10,374 nucleotides of DNA from Elusimicrobiota bacterium (GCA_012514595.1 JAAYZZ010000026.1:1-10374); one strand, 5' to 3'. Numbered from the stretch's first letter, positions 1 to 7,267 are shown. Notes: generated by a model not told the origin, from the letters alone. Numbers and translations are program-made.

Positions 1-579
1 GAGCGTTTCCTCAAGAAAGAAGGGCTGCAAATATTGAGTGAGCCCATGAAAGGGACCTGGCCCCGGGGGCAGGGTCTCTGGGGGGATGTCCGGGCGTTGT
101 GGGAATTCTCCAGGGACCGGAAGAACAGGGCCGAGAATGTGATGATCGCGGACCTTTTGAGAAACGACCTCGGCCGTATCGCCCATCAGATCCGGGCCCC
201 AAAGCTTTTTACGATCACGCCCTACAAGACGCTTTTTCAGATGACATCGACCGTGACCGGTCGATTTGGGAGGGAGCCTTTGATCCAGGAGATATTTGGG
301 GCTGTGTTTTCCTCCGGATCTGTAACGGGTGCGCCCCGGATCCGGGCCATGGAAGTAATTCGGGCTCTTGAGCGGGAGCCCAGGAATATTTATACAGGCG
401 CCATGGGTTTTATCAGTCCTGACCGAGGTCTTTATTTCAACATTCCTATTCGTACGATCCTTGTCAGAGGACGAAGGGCGGAAATGGGAATAGGGGGAGG
501 GATTGTGTGGGATTCAACTGCAGAAGGGGAGTGGTTAGAGGGTATATTGAAGTCAAGTTTTGTAACATCATATATATAA
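1..579 (+). CDS. pabB: Aminodeoxychorismate synthase component I (PabB), C-terminal part, 5' truncated by window edge
   Basis: The open frame runs from base 1, so the true start lies upstream and 192 C-terminal residues are visible. PabB converts chorismate to 4-amino-4-deoxychorismate for folate synthesis, using ammonia from a PabA glutaminase; it is cytosolic. The chorismate-binding fold is clear: PMKGTWPRG (residues 15-23 of the fragment), NRAENVMIADLLRNDLGR, MTSTVTG, GSVTGAPRIRAMEVI, IYTGAMGF, FNIPIRT and GGGIVWDS. The lysine in PMKGT matches the catalytic lysine of PabB PIKGT; anthranilate synthase TrpE has alanine there, so PabB is preferred. The protein ends with EGILKSSFVTSYI just after the point where PabB-PabC fusion proteins normally continue (ECLLKxRFLT-like) into the lyase domain. 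The last codons merge into AT-rich DNA. It may be a stand-alone PabB or a fusion that lost its PabC half. Confidence 0.92.
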   Translation, partial: ERFLKKEGLQILSEPMKGTWPRGQGLWGDVRALWEFSRDRKNRAENVMIADLLRNDLGRIAHQIRAPKLFTITPYKTLFQMTSTVTGRFGREPLIQEIFGAVFSSGSVTGAPRIRAMEVIRALEREPRNIYTGAMGFISPDRGLYFNIPIRTILVRGRRAEMGIGGGIVWDSTAEGEWLEGILKSSFVTSYI

Positions 580-593
580 ATATCTTATCTAAT

Positions 594-607
594 AATGTCC
601 AATGTCC
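594..607 (+). repeat. Tandem heptamer AATGTCC x2
   Basis: Two perfect head-to-tail copies of AATGTCC lie 15 bp after the pabB stop codon. A related ATTGTCC occurs at 645-651. The function is unknown and chance is possible in AT-rich DNA. Confidence 0.4.
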
Positions 608-717
608 ACTCTGCGAATGTTTGTTCTATGAGGCCATGTTATTATTGTCCATTCTGATCGTTCTCTGCTGTTCTCTTTTCGGTTCCTCTTCTCTTTCCTG
701 ATCGGATGTAATAAATA

Positions 718-748
718 CTGTTTTTTGTCGACAAAAAATTGTCAACAG
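718..748. promoter_or_regulatory. Palindromic operator-like site upstream of the adhesin promoter
   Basis: TTTTTTGTCGACAAAAAA (721-738) is a perfect 18-bp palindrome centred on GTCGAC. A second half-site, TTGTCAACA (739-747), repeats TTGTCGACA (725-733) with one change and a 14-bp offset. CTGTT (718-722) and AACAG (744-748) form outer inverted arms. The TTGTCGACAA core fits the loose GntR-type TNGT-Nx-ACNA pattern, but the regulator cannot be named from sequence. The centre lies about 65 bp upstream of the -35 element, a distance typical of an activator site. Role inferred from symmetry and position only. Confidence 0.5.
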
Positions 749-793
749 AGATAAAAGATAATGAGAATAAAGAGCTTGCGCTTTTAAAATTAT

Positions 794-822
794 TTGCAAA
801 ATTGGCAGGCATATTCTATACT
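794..822 (+). promoter_or_regulatory. Probable adhesin promoter (sigma-70 type, overlapping a sigma-54-like element)
   Basis: TTGCAA (794-799), a 17-bp spacer and TATACT (817-822) match the sigma-70 consensus at 4/6 and 5/6 with ideal spacing, predicting a start near 829. Inside the spacer, TTGGCAGG (802-809) followed by TT at 814-815 resembles a sigma-54 -24 box, but the -12 box reads TTCT rather than TTGC, so sigma-54 use is less likely. The promoter points at the adhesin start codon at 903. Confidence 0.6.
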
Positions 823-902
823 TTTATTGCATTCCTCTACATCATTTGCAAGTTTTCAGGTGTGAAGGCCTTCATTTTAATTTTTCTAAAAACGGGGTTG
901 TT

Positions 903-3900
903 ATGAATTACGGGGCTAGATCATTTATCAGTCTTTTTCTCGTCTTATGCCTTTTCTTCCAGTATTCGGGATTATCTTTTGCCGCGGATCTTCCCGTCCT
1001 TTCTTCCGTTGAGAGCGGAGCCATCACCACATCCATGGTGAATCCCACCACGATGGATATTAATGTGGGTGTTAACAATTCTATCGGGAACTACGCAGAA
1101 TTCAACGTAGGTTCGGGCTATACCGCCAATATCAATCACGCGACCGCAGGCTGGAATTCTTTGCATCGGGTGGGTGGGGCCGCGACCTCGCTGATCTTCG
1201 GAAATCTCAACTCGAACGGGAATGTCTTTCTCATCAATCCGAACGGGATCCTTTTCGGGGCCGGGGCTCAGGTCGACATGCCGGGTCTGGTCGCATCCAC
1301 TCTCAACATCAGCAACGCGGATTTTTTGGCAGGAAATTATAAGTTCCAGACAACAGGGGGACTTGGGTCCGTGATGAACGGAGGAACGATCACGGTCCGT
1401 AATGGGGGATATCTCGCGCTTTTGTCCCCTCAGGTTTATAACTTTGGGACTATTGTGGCGGATACGGGCCGCGTCCTTCTGGCCAGTGGCGATGCCATGA
1501 CCCTGAACCTGGATGATGCCGGGGATATTTCCGCGGTTATCAGTGATGGAACGCTCAATTCGTTGGCCAGCAATACCGGTAACATCACGGTGGGTAACGG
1601 TAAAGTGGTTTTGACCGCCAAGAGCCTGAATGCGGTTCTGGACAACATTGTGAATAACACCGGCATTATTAACGCCGTGAACATGGTCGATGATAATGGC
1701 GTGGTGGAACTGCGGGCCTCGAACGGATCGGTCTCTAACAGCGGGGTTATCAAGAGCGGAACGATCCGGGCCGTGGCCAGTGAGGATGTGACGAACAGCG
1801 GGAATTTGAAGGCCACGGACCTGGTCCGGCTCCAGGCCGGGGATGATGTGATCAACAATAATCTCATCGTCTCGAACGACCGTGTCAGTATCCAGGCGAC
1901 CGGGGATATCACGAATAACGGGCGGATGACGACCAGCGCAACGGTCATGACTGATGGGACGGGACACATTACGGACATCGGACATCTGTCCTATGTCTCT
2001 ATCCTTTCCGGTCTTCCCATCGCCCCGTCCACAGGAAGCATCGGATTGTCTGGTCAGAACATCATCCAGACCAGCGGGGATCTTTATACGCAGAAAGTGA
2101 CCGTAACGGCCACGGGGAACGTCAACCTTCAGAATATGGTCGTGGCGCAGGTCACAGGCTCGATCGCAGGGAACGCGGTCTTCTCTAATACGAACCATGA
2201 CGGCCTTTGGATCAATGAAGGCCTCAGCGCCGATGGGACCCTGGACCTGGACCAGACCGGGGGGGACGTTACCATCAATGCCACTGTGACCGGCGGGGGC
2301 GATGTGGACATCACGGCCCACAGCGGGGATATCCTGGTCAACAAGAATGTGACCTCTGAGAACGGGGCGATCGATCTCACCGCCGAGCGGAATATCGTCC
2401 AGGATGGTGATTCCATGATCCGCTCGTTTGGAGACACGACGATCATGGCCGACAGCGATGGGGACGGGGCCGGGAACTTTGTTCAGAACTCCGGGTATAT
2501 CAAGACCAAGGGACCGAATGCGGACATCCGCATCAACGGTTATGATCTCTATCTGCGCGGGCTCATCGCCACGGGGGATATCCGTCTGACGGCGACGCAT
2601 GATGTCTATCTTGGCAATCCTTCGACCTATGCGGGCTATTCCTGGACCCTGATCCCCCACGAGTGGCTGGGCGGCGGAACCCTCTGGAATCCCGGTTCCT
2701 GGTTCACGGATAATTTCGCGTTCGGCGTGACCTTTTCCTGGCAGTTCCCCTTCTATGGGGAGCTTTATGACAAGTTCCGCCTCAGCACCAACGGGCAGAT
2801 CCAGATCCTCGATTCCCATTCCGATCCTGTCTTTATTGACTATCTGGACAGTCTGACCTCCTTGATGGACCACCGGATGATCGCGCCGGAGTGGAACGAC
2901 TGGGCCAATATGCATATTTACGTGAGTTCGCCTACGGCCAACTCTGTGGCCGTGCGCTGGGAGGGGACGGACAAGAGCACAAGTGCTCCTGTCAGTTTCG
3001 AGGCCGTTCTCTATCAGAACGGGAACATCCAGTTCAATTACGGGTCCCAGACCTCTGCGGAGCTCATCACATCCGGGATCTCCGTCGGGAATACCGAGGA
3101 TCATTTGACGGGCCCGTATCAGGGGTTCCCGGCCTCGGGCCTGAACAATGTGGATTCGGTGCTCTTTACGCCCAATACCCAGAACGTCGGGATCACGGCC
3201 GCGGGTTCTTTCATCGTGAACGCGGGCGGGGCGTTGGTGAACAATAATACGTCGGGTTCTCCTGCGGTCAAGGCTCCGACCGTCGACATCACGACCGGGA
3301 CGGGGGTCGGATCCTCCAGTCAGCCGCTGACGCTGGTCACGGATAATCTGACCTTTCTCAATACGGGCAGCGGCAGTGTCTACTTCTCGAACGATAACGG
3401 GGGTGGGACCCTTACGGTCGGGGGGAGCATCTCGGGTCCGTCGGGTGATATCGTGATCGACCAGAGCGGGAACATTCTCTTGGACGACATGTCGACCAAT
3501 AGCGGTAAGATCGATCTCACCGGCGGGGGGACGATCGACCAGGTCCCGGCTACGGTTCTTCGTGCGACGCAGCTGATCGCGACAGCCATCAACGCCGTCA
3601 CGCTTCCCGACATCCGCGTCTCGGCCCTCTCGGTCAAGGCGGGCGGGGATATCTCCATCGTCAATACCAGTGCGCTCCTGACCGTGGATGCCTTGGGCGG
3701 GAATTGCGGGATCCAGGGGGATAGCGTCATTCTGACCCAGAACGGGAATTTGGATGTGAACGCGATCATCCGCGGTGATCAGGATGTCTCTGTGATCGTG
3801 AACGGCGGGGATATGGCGGTCGCCTCGCATATCATCTCCGAGAATGGCAAGATCGTTCTCTCATCGACGGGGGATATCGTCCAGGGCGCGGGGTCCATGA

Positions 3901-5975
3901 TCATGGCGTCCGGGGATGTCACGGCCACGGCGGATAGCGACCTCGATGGATCGGGTGACTTTGCGCAGACTGGCGCCGGATTGGGCCTCTGGGCCACGGG
4001 GGCCTCCTCGGATGTCCGGATCTCCGGTGAAGATGTCTATCTCAAGGTTGTTTCTGCGGGGCGCGATGTCTACATCGACGCGGCGAACAATGTTTATATC
4101 CGCAATTCATCGGAAGCGGTGACCAGCGGCAGCGAGGGTTGGTGGGCCGATGCCTATGAGTGGAAGCTCATTCCGCACGAGTTCTACGGGACAGGGACCA
4201 GCCTCCCCATGAAATTCGGTCCGGGGCTCTGGTTCCTTCAGCCTTTTCCGGCCGCGCCGTTCCCTCTGACCCTTCTGGGCGGAGAGGATGTGAGCGATGC
4301 GGGGATCCACCTGATGCATGACTTCATGGTCACGGTAACGGACTTCTGGCTCTTTCCTGCCGGGATCCCGACCACGCTTGACTTCAGCGTCCCGGGGAGC
4401 CATTTCTCCATGGGTTTTGTCAGCATGTATCAGCCGGATGCGGACACCCTGGTCCTTCGCGGGAGCACGGACCTGACCCTCGCCCCCGGATCGGTGAACG
4501 TGGAGGTGGCGATCCGCAGGAACGGTGAAATCCAGTTCAATTTCCTGGGTCTGGGGAACAGCTCGAACCCTGTGCAGGTGGGGATCTCGGATGCGAATAT
4601 GGTGCACAGTTTCTTTGTGCCCGGCCTTTCTTCGACGCCCACGGCATGCCAGGACTGCGGTCCATCCGTCGTCTTCGGCCAGTTCAATGATCCGACCGTC
4701 AATGCCGGGGGGAACATCGTGATGAACGCGGGCGGTGCGATCGTGGACAATAACGGGACACAGCTCGATCTTCAGGCGGGCGGGGCGGTGACGCTCAACG
4801 CAACGGCCGGGATCGGGACAGGGGCGGATCCGATCGAGATCGCGAGTCTGGACATCACCGCGACCAACAATGGGAACGGGGACATCGGGATCGACAACAC
4901 CTCATCCGGTGATGCGACCTTTGACGCGAAGGTAACGGGTGTCGGTGATATCGCTCTCGCCCAGCACGGCGGCGGGGACATGATCGTCGGGGCCGTCTCG
5001 ACAGGCAGCGGCAACGCGACGCTCTCCTCCGATGACAATATCCGGGATGATTACGACCAGGCGACGAAGATCGTCGCCCAGGCCATCAATCTCACGGCCG
5101 GGGGCTTCATCGGGGAGGCGGCCTTGAACGGGGACATCGACACGGCTGGGGATGCGATCACGACGAACGCGGTTGGGAATGTCGAGATCCAGGAAGAGGA
5201 CGGAGCGGATTTCTCCCTGAACACGACTGGAGGGACCGTCAATGCCCTTTCTCACGGTCCGTCGACCATGCAGACCAGCACCTCGTATGGAGACTTCCTC
5301 CTGCGCTCCACCGTCGGGGATATTCTCCTTAACGGAACCACCACCTCGATCAACGGCGGTGTGTGCTTTATTGCGGATAACGGGGACATCTACGGGATCT
5401 CGCCCGGACCTCATATCGTGGCCAAGACCGCCTCGTGTCTCATCTGCCAGAACGGGACGGTGGGTGGGAACGGTGGGCCTGTGGATGTCAATATCGGCGG
5501 GCCTTTGGTGATCGATATCGGCGGTAGCGAGGGAGGGAATTCCGGTGTGCTGACAGGGACCGTCAACGATCCCGCGACCGGGGATATCCCCAGGATCGAT
5601 CCGGCGCAATATCCGAGCCCGCTCTATCCGCCGGGACGGATCTATTATAACGGGGTCCTGATCTGGCCGCCTTCGCCCACGAACACCCTTTTTGTGACCT
5701 TGAGCTCGAGCGGTCTGATCAAGAGGTTCCTCTATCCGCATAGCGAACAGCTCGCCGGGGTCCAGGTGAATCCTATGGATCCGATCTCCTCGGCGGACCT
5801 TGCCGGCTCGGTCTACTTCTATCATCCGTTGAGTGAAGTGGAGAGCGGCGCGTATGACGACGGGTTCCAGCTGGAGGAGGGCGCCTATGATTTCATCGAT
5901 GGCGTCATCAACGAGAAGTGCAGCGAGGAGGATCGAAAGGCCGGCCGCTGCGAGGAACCGCCGGTCCAGATCTGA
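903..5975 (+). CDS. Giant secreted two-partner-secretion (filamentous haemagglutinin-like) adhesin with duplicated nidogen-like modules
   Basis: This 1690-residue protein is predicted to be exported and cross the outer membrane through a TpsB-type pore. ATG 903 is chosen because it directly precedes a signal peptide: positive N-terminus with R6, hydrophobic residues 8-24, and cleavage near SFA-A (27/28). A TTG at 846 would add 19 unsuitable residues. The Shine-Dalgarno is weak (ACGGGG about 7 nt upstream). Residues about 30-200 form the TPS domain, with NPNGILFGAGAQVD at 112-125 and LVASTLNIS after it. A long beta-helix rich in GDI/GNI turns follows. Two beta-sandwich insertions (579-758, 1085-1263) both begin with a LIPHE motif; the first has FPFYGELYDKF, STNGQIQ, IAPEWNDW and LYQNGNIQFNYG, the style of nidogen-like/NIDO domains. 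There is no autotransporter barrel, LPXTG or PEP-CTERM. The C-terminus carries C1673 and C1683. No tpsB gene is in view. Ligand unknown; adhesion is inferred from the family. Confidence 0.88.
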   Translation: MNYGARSFISLFLVLCLFFQYSGLSFAADLPVLSSVESGAITTSMVNPTTMDINVGVNNSIGNYAEFNVGSGYTANINHATAGWNSLHRVGGAATSLIFGNLNSNGNVFLINPNGILFGAGAQVDMPGLVASTLNISNADFLAGNYKFQTTGGLGSVMNGGTITVRNGGYLALLSPQVYNFGTIVADTGRVLLASGDAMTLNLDDAGDISAVISDGTLNSLASNTGNITVGNGKVVLTAKSLNAVLDNIVNNTGIINAVNMVDDNGVVELRASNGSVSNSGVIKSGTIRAVASEDVTNSGNLKATDLVRLQAGDDVINNNLIVSNDRVSIQATGDITNNGRMTTSATVMTDGTGHITDIGHLSYVSILSGLPIAPSTGSIGLSGQNIIQTSGDLYTQKVTVTATGNVNLQNMVVAQVTGSIAGNAVFSNTNHDGLWINEGLSADGTLDLDQTGGDVTINATVTGGGDVDITAHSGDILVNKNVTSENGAIDLTAERNIVQDGDSMIRSFGDTTIMADSDGDGAGNFVQNSGYIKTKGPNADIRINGYDLYLRGLIATGDIRLTATHDVYLGNPSTYAGYSWTLIPHEWLGGGTLWNPGSWFTDNFAFGVTFSWQFPFYGELYDKFRLSTNGQIQILDSHSDPVFIDYLDSLTSLMDHRMIAPEWNDWANMHIYVSSPTANSVAVRWEGTDKSTSAPVSFEAVLYQNGNIQFNYGSQTSAELITSGISVGNTEDHLTGPYQGFPASGLNNVDSVLFTPNTQNVGITAAGSFIVNAGGALVNNNTSGSPAVKAPTVDITTGTGVGSSSQPLTLVTDNLTFLNTGSGSVYFSNDNGGGTLTVGGSISGPSGDIVIDQSGNILLDDMSTNSGKIDLTGGGTIDQVPATVLRATQLIATAINAVTLPDIRVSALSVKAGGDISIVNTSALLTVDALGGNCGIQGDSVILTQNGNLDVNAIIRGDQDVSVIVNGGDMAVASHIISENGKIVLSSTGDIVQGAGSMIMASGDVTATADSDLDGSGDFAQTGAGLGLWATGASSDVRISGEDVYLKVVSAGRDVYIDAANNVYIRNSSEAVTSGSEGWWADAYEWKLIPHEFYGTGTSLPMKFGPGLWFLQPFPAAPFPLTLLGGEDVSDAGIHLMHDFMVTVTDFWLFPAGIPTTLDFSVPGSHFSMGFVSMYQPDADTLVLRGSTDLTLAPGSVNVEVAIRRNGEIQFNFLGLGNSSNPVQVGISDANMVHSFFVPGLSSTPTACQDCGPSVVFGQFNDPTVNAGGNIVMNAGGAIVDNNGTQLDLQAGGAVTLNATAGIGTGADPIEIASLDITATNNGNGDIGIDNTSSGDATFDAKVTGVGDIALAQHGGGDMIVGAVSTGSGNATLSSDDNIRDDYDQATKIVAQAINLTAGGFIGEAALNGDIDTAGDAITTNAVGNVEIQEEDGADFSLNTTGGTVNALSHGPSTMQTSTSYGDFLLRSTVGDILLNGTTTSINGGVCFIADNGDIYGISPGPHIVAKTASCLICQNGTVGGNGGPVDVNIGGPLVIDIGGSEGGNSGVLTGTVNDPATGDIPRIDPAQYPSPLYPPGRIYYNGVLIWPPSPTNTLFVTLSSSGLIKRFLYPHSEQLAGVQVNPMDPISSADLAGSVYFYHPLSEVESGAYDDGFQLEEGAYDFIDGVINEKCSEEDRKAGRCEEPPVQI
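2301..3593 (+). repeat. Adhesin internal module, copy A (residues ~467-897)
   Basis: Protein-level repeat aligned by eye with copy B. It begins at GDVDITAHSGDI, continues through TSENGAIDLTAERNIVQ, MADSDGDGAGNFVQ, ADIRINGYDLYLRG and HDVYLGN, then the beta-sandwich starting YSWTLIPHE (579-758), then AAGSFIVNAGGALVNNN, and ends at LIATAIN. The offset to copy B is 494-506 residues depending on the anchor, so the copies differ by small indels. Boundaries are approximate. Confidence 0.75.
3783..5090 (+). repeat. Adhesin internal module, copy B (residues ~961-1396)
   Basis: Matches copy A in order: DVSVIVNGGDM, SENGKIVLSSTGDIVQ, TADSDLDGSGDFAQ, SDVRISGEDVYLK, NNVYIRN, YEWKLIPHE (beta-sandwich 1085-1263), AGGNIVMNAGGAIVDNN, and IVAQAIN. 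The sandwich in B is more divergent: it has lost the clear STNG and IAPxW motifs but keeps a VAIRRNGEIQFNFLG strand. It has gained a CQDC cysteine pair (1249, 1252). The divergence suggests an old duplication. Confidence 0.75.
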
Positions 5976-5998
5976 TCCCGTCCGTTCATGGAACCACC

Positions 5999-6036
5999 AG
6001 GCCCTGCCTGTCCGAAGACACGCAGGGCCTTTTTAT
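5999..6036 (+). terminator. Strong intrinsic terminator after the adhesin gene
   Basis: AGGCCCTGC (5999-6007) pairs perfectly with GCAGGGCCT (6022-6030). The 14-nt space between them folds again as TGTC-CGAA-GACA, separated from the lower stem by a C-C mismatch. The stem runs straight into TTTTTATT. It lies 23 bp after the adhesin stop and should isolate the adhesin transcript from the genes that follow. Confidence 0.88.
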
Positions 6037-6074
6037 TCATTGGGTTTTTTATGGAGGATCCGGATCTTTGATAG

Positions 6075-6080
6075 TACAAT
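6075..6080 (+). promoter_or_regulatory. Possible -10 element for the lipoprotein operon
   Basis: A new promoter is expected between the terminator (ending 6036) and the gene at 6110. TACAAT matches the -10 consensus at 5/6, but no good -35 box is seen 16-18 bp upstream (the region 6051-6058 is GA-rich). Offered only as the best candidate. Confidence 0.22.
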
Positions 6081-6109
6081 GTCTTTCAAGACAACAAAGG
6101 AGAAAAGAT

Positions 6110-6661
6110 ATGCGTCCAAGAACAGGCATGCTTTTGCTCGGGGTCCTGCTCCTCATCGGGTGCGGCAAGGCTGAGCCGCCCCAGACCATCGTCGTCAGCG
6201 TCAACGATTACCAGGTCACGGCCGAAGAGTTCGAGGAGGTCTTTGCCAGCTCCCCGTATGCGCTTCGCAATGATGCGCAGATCGCCCGCCGTGATTTTCT
6301 CGACAATCTTGTGAATCAGAAACTGATCGTGCAGGAGGCCATCGCCAAGGGTCTCGACAAACAAAAGGATTTTCTCCGCTCCGTCGAGCGTTTCTGGGAG
6401 CAGTCTTTGATGACGGTCGCGCTCGGGGCCAAGACCCGCGAGATCAACGGTTCGATCCGGGTGCATGAGGACAACATCCGCCGTCTCTATGACGAGATGG
6501 TCCGGGAAGGGCTTACGGAAAAGACGTATGAAGAGATGTTCCCTCAGATCAAATGGCAGGCGGAACGTCAGCTCGAGGCCCAGATGCTCGGAGAGTGGAT
6601 GGAGGGGCTCAAGAAGAACGCCCAGGTCGTGATCAACCGCGAGTATCTCAAGAAGAAATAA
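6110..6661 (+). CDS. Lipoprotein with a SurA-N-like chaperone fold, lacking a PPIase domain
   Basis: 183 residues. ATG 6110 has an excellent AAAGGAG 7 nt upstream. The N-terminus is a lipoprotein signal ending in LLIGC, with lipidated C18. Residue +2 is Gly and not Asp, compatible with sorting to the outer membrane. Residues about 27-105 resemble the N-terminal region of SurA/parvulin-type proteins: VVSVNDYQVTAEEFEEVF, then FLDNLVNQKLIVQEAIAKGL. Residues 110-175 are mostly helical and charged and end in AQVVIN, like the helix that follows the PPIase in those proteins. The parvulin catalytic domain itself is absent and the chain is too short to hold one. The likely role is as a periplasmic, membrane-tethered chaperone or scaffold. 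It is first in a tight cluster with the HAMP protein (9-nt gap). The client is unknown. Confidence 0.75.
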   Translation: MRPRTGMLLLGVLLLIGCGKAEPPQTIVVSVNDYQVTAEEFEEVFASSPYALRNDAQIARRDFLDNLVNQKLIVQEAIAKGLDKQKDFLRSVERFWEQSLMTVALGAKTREINGSIRVHEDNIRRLYDEMVREGLTEKTYEEMFPQIKWQAERQLEAQMLGEWMEGLKKNAQVVINREYLKKK

Positions 6662-6670
6662 GGGGGAGAT

Positions 6671-7267
6671 ATGACACAGCCCATTACATCCAAGGTTTAC
6701 AAGAGACGGCAGTACTTCATTGACAAGGACTTTCAGTCGGGTTTCATCCTGAAGTTCCTTGGCGTCGTGGCCGCAGGGTCGGGCCTGACCGTCATTCTTC
6801 TTTATCTCTTTTCCCTGCACTCGACCACCGTGGCCTTTGTGAATGCTCGGGTCACGGTCATGACGACCGCGGACTTTCTCGTCCCGATCCTTTTGCAGAC
6901 CATGGCGGTGGTGACCGTCCTGGTGAGCCTGGGGGCGGCGGTGGTCATGGTCTTCGTCTCGCACAAGATCGCTGGGCCTCTCTACCGGTTCAAGCAGACT
7001 TTCCGGGAGCTTGGGAACGGGAATTTCACGAATCAGGTGCGCTTGAGGAAGGGGGACCAGCTGCATGAGGTCGCTTCCGATTTCAACCAGATGATCACCG
7101 CCCTGCGCAACCAGATCCATGCGATCGATGCCGCTCTGACCGATGTCCGAAGCGCCATGGAGGCGATCGGCGAATACAACGTTGAGGACAACAAGCGCAA
7201 GCATTTCCTGGAGCTCCGCCAGAAGGTGCAGGAGCTTGAACGCGCCGCGTCCTTTTTTAAGACCTGA
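6671..7267 (+). CDS. Two-TM HAMP-domain membrane protein without an output domain
   Basis: 198 residues, with AGGGGGAG just upstream of ATG 6671. A basic cytoplasmic N-terminus (KVYKRRQYFIDKDFQ) precedes TM1 (about 25-48), a short periplasmic loop (about 49-68) and TM2 (about 69-96). A HAMP domain follows (about 97-150) with the conserved proline in IAGPLYRF, the ELGNGNF turn and GDQLHEVASDFNQM. The rest (150-198) is a predicted coiled coil. HAMP modules normally pass signals from receptors to kinases, cyclases or MCP domains, but no such output domain is present. The loop is too small for a typical sensor domain. It may pair with a separate partner, perhaps the lipoprotein upstream or the peptidase downstream. 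Its stop codon overlaps the next ATG by one base (TGATG). Automated annotation may label it a methyl-accepting protein, which the sequence does not support. Confidence 0.82.
   Translation: MTQPITSKVYKRRQYFIDKDFQSGFILKFLGVVAAGSGLTVILLYLFSLHSTTVAFVNARVTVMTTADFLVPILLQTMAVVTVLVSLGAAVVMVFVSHKIAGPLYRFKQTFRELGNGNFTNQVRLRKGDQLHEVASDFNQMITALRNQIHAIDAALTDVRSAMEAIGEYNVEDNKRKHFLELRQKVQELERAASFFKT

Larger units (their letters stand above)
580..902. other. AT-rich intergenic region and adhesin leader
   Basis: No convincing gene is present between pabB and the adhesin. Base composition falls sharply compared with both neighbours. In order it contains a tandem AATGTCC heptamer (594-607), a pyrimidine-rich tract (about 649-699, mostly C and T), an 18-bp palindrome with an adjacent half-site (718-748), a promoter (794-822) and an untranslated leader of roughly 70-75 nt before the adhesin ATG. 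I found no clear intrinsic terminator for pabB. One 21-codon hydrophobic ORF (636-701) was considered and rejected. Confidence 0.7.

Noticed and set aside
636..701. 21-codon hydrophobic ORF (MLLLSILIVLCC start) in the pabB-adhesin spacer
   Set aside because: It looks like a signal peptide or tiny membrane peptide, but it mostly reflects the T-rich pyrimidine tract. The GAGG upstream is only 2 nt from the ATG and no promoter is seen before it.
580..845. Possible mobile-element or CRISPR remnant in the AT-rich spacer
   Set aside because: No terminal inverted repeats, target-site duplication, transposase fragment or regularly spaced repeats are visible. The only strong symmetry is the 18-bp palindrome, which suits an operator better.
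846..902. TTG start at 846 giving a 19-residue longer adhesin
   Set aside because: The extra residues precede a complete signal peptide and would bury it. 846 lies only about 17 nt after the predicted transcription start and lacks a ribosome-binding site. ATG 903 is better.
972..3830. Very long open frame (952 codons) on the - strand, antisense to the adhesin
   Set aside because: It is a shadow of the adhesin's GAT/ATC/GGG-rich codon use. The translation is full of Arg, Asp, Gly and Ile with no recognisable domain, while the + strand frame has a signal peptide and a TPS domain.
4902..5825. 307-codon - strand open frame opposite the adhesin 3' part
   Set aside because: Same codon-bias artefact, with low-complexity RGDIP-rich composition and no motif or ribosome-binding site of note.
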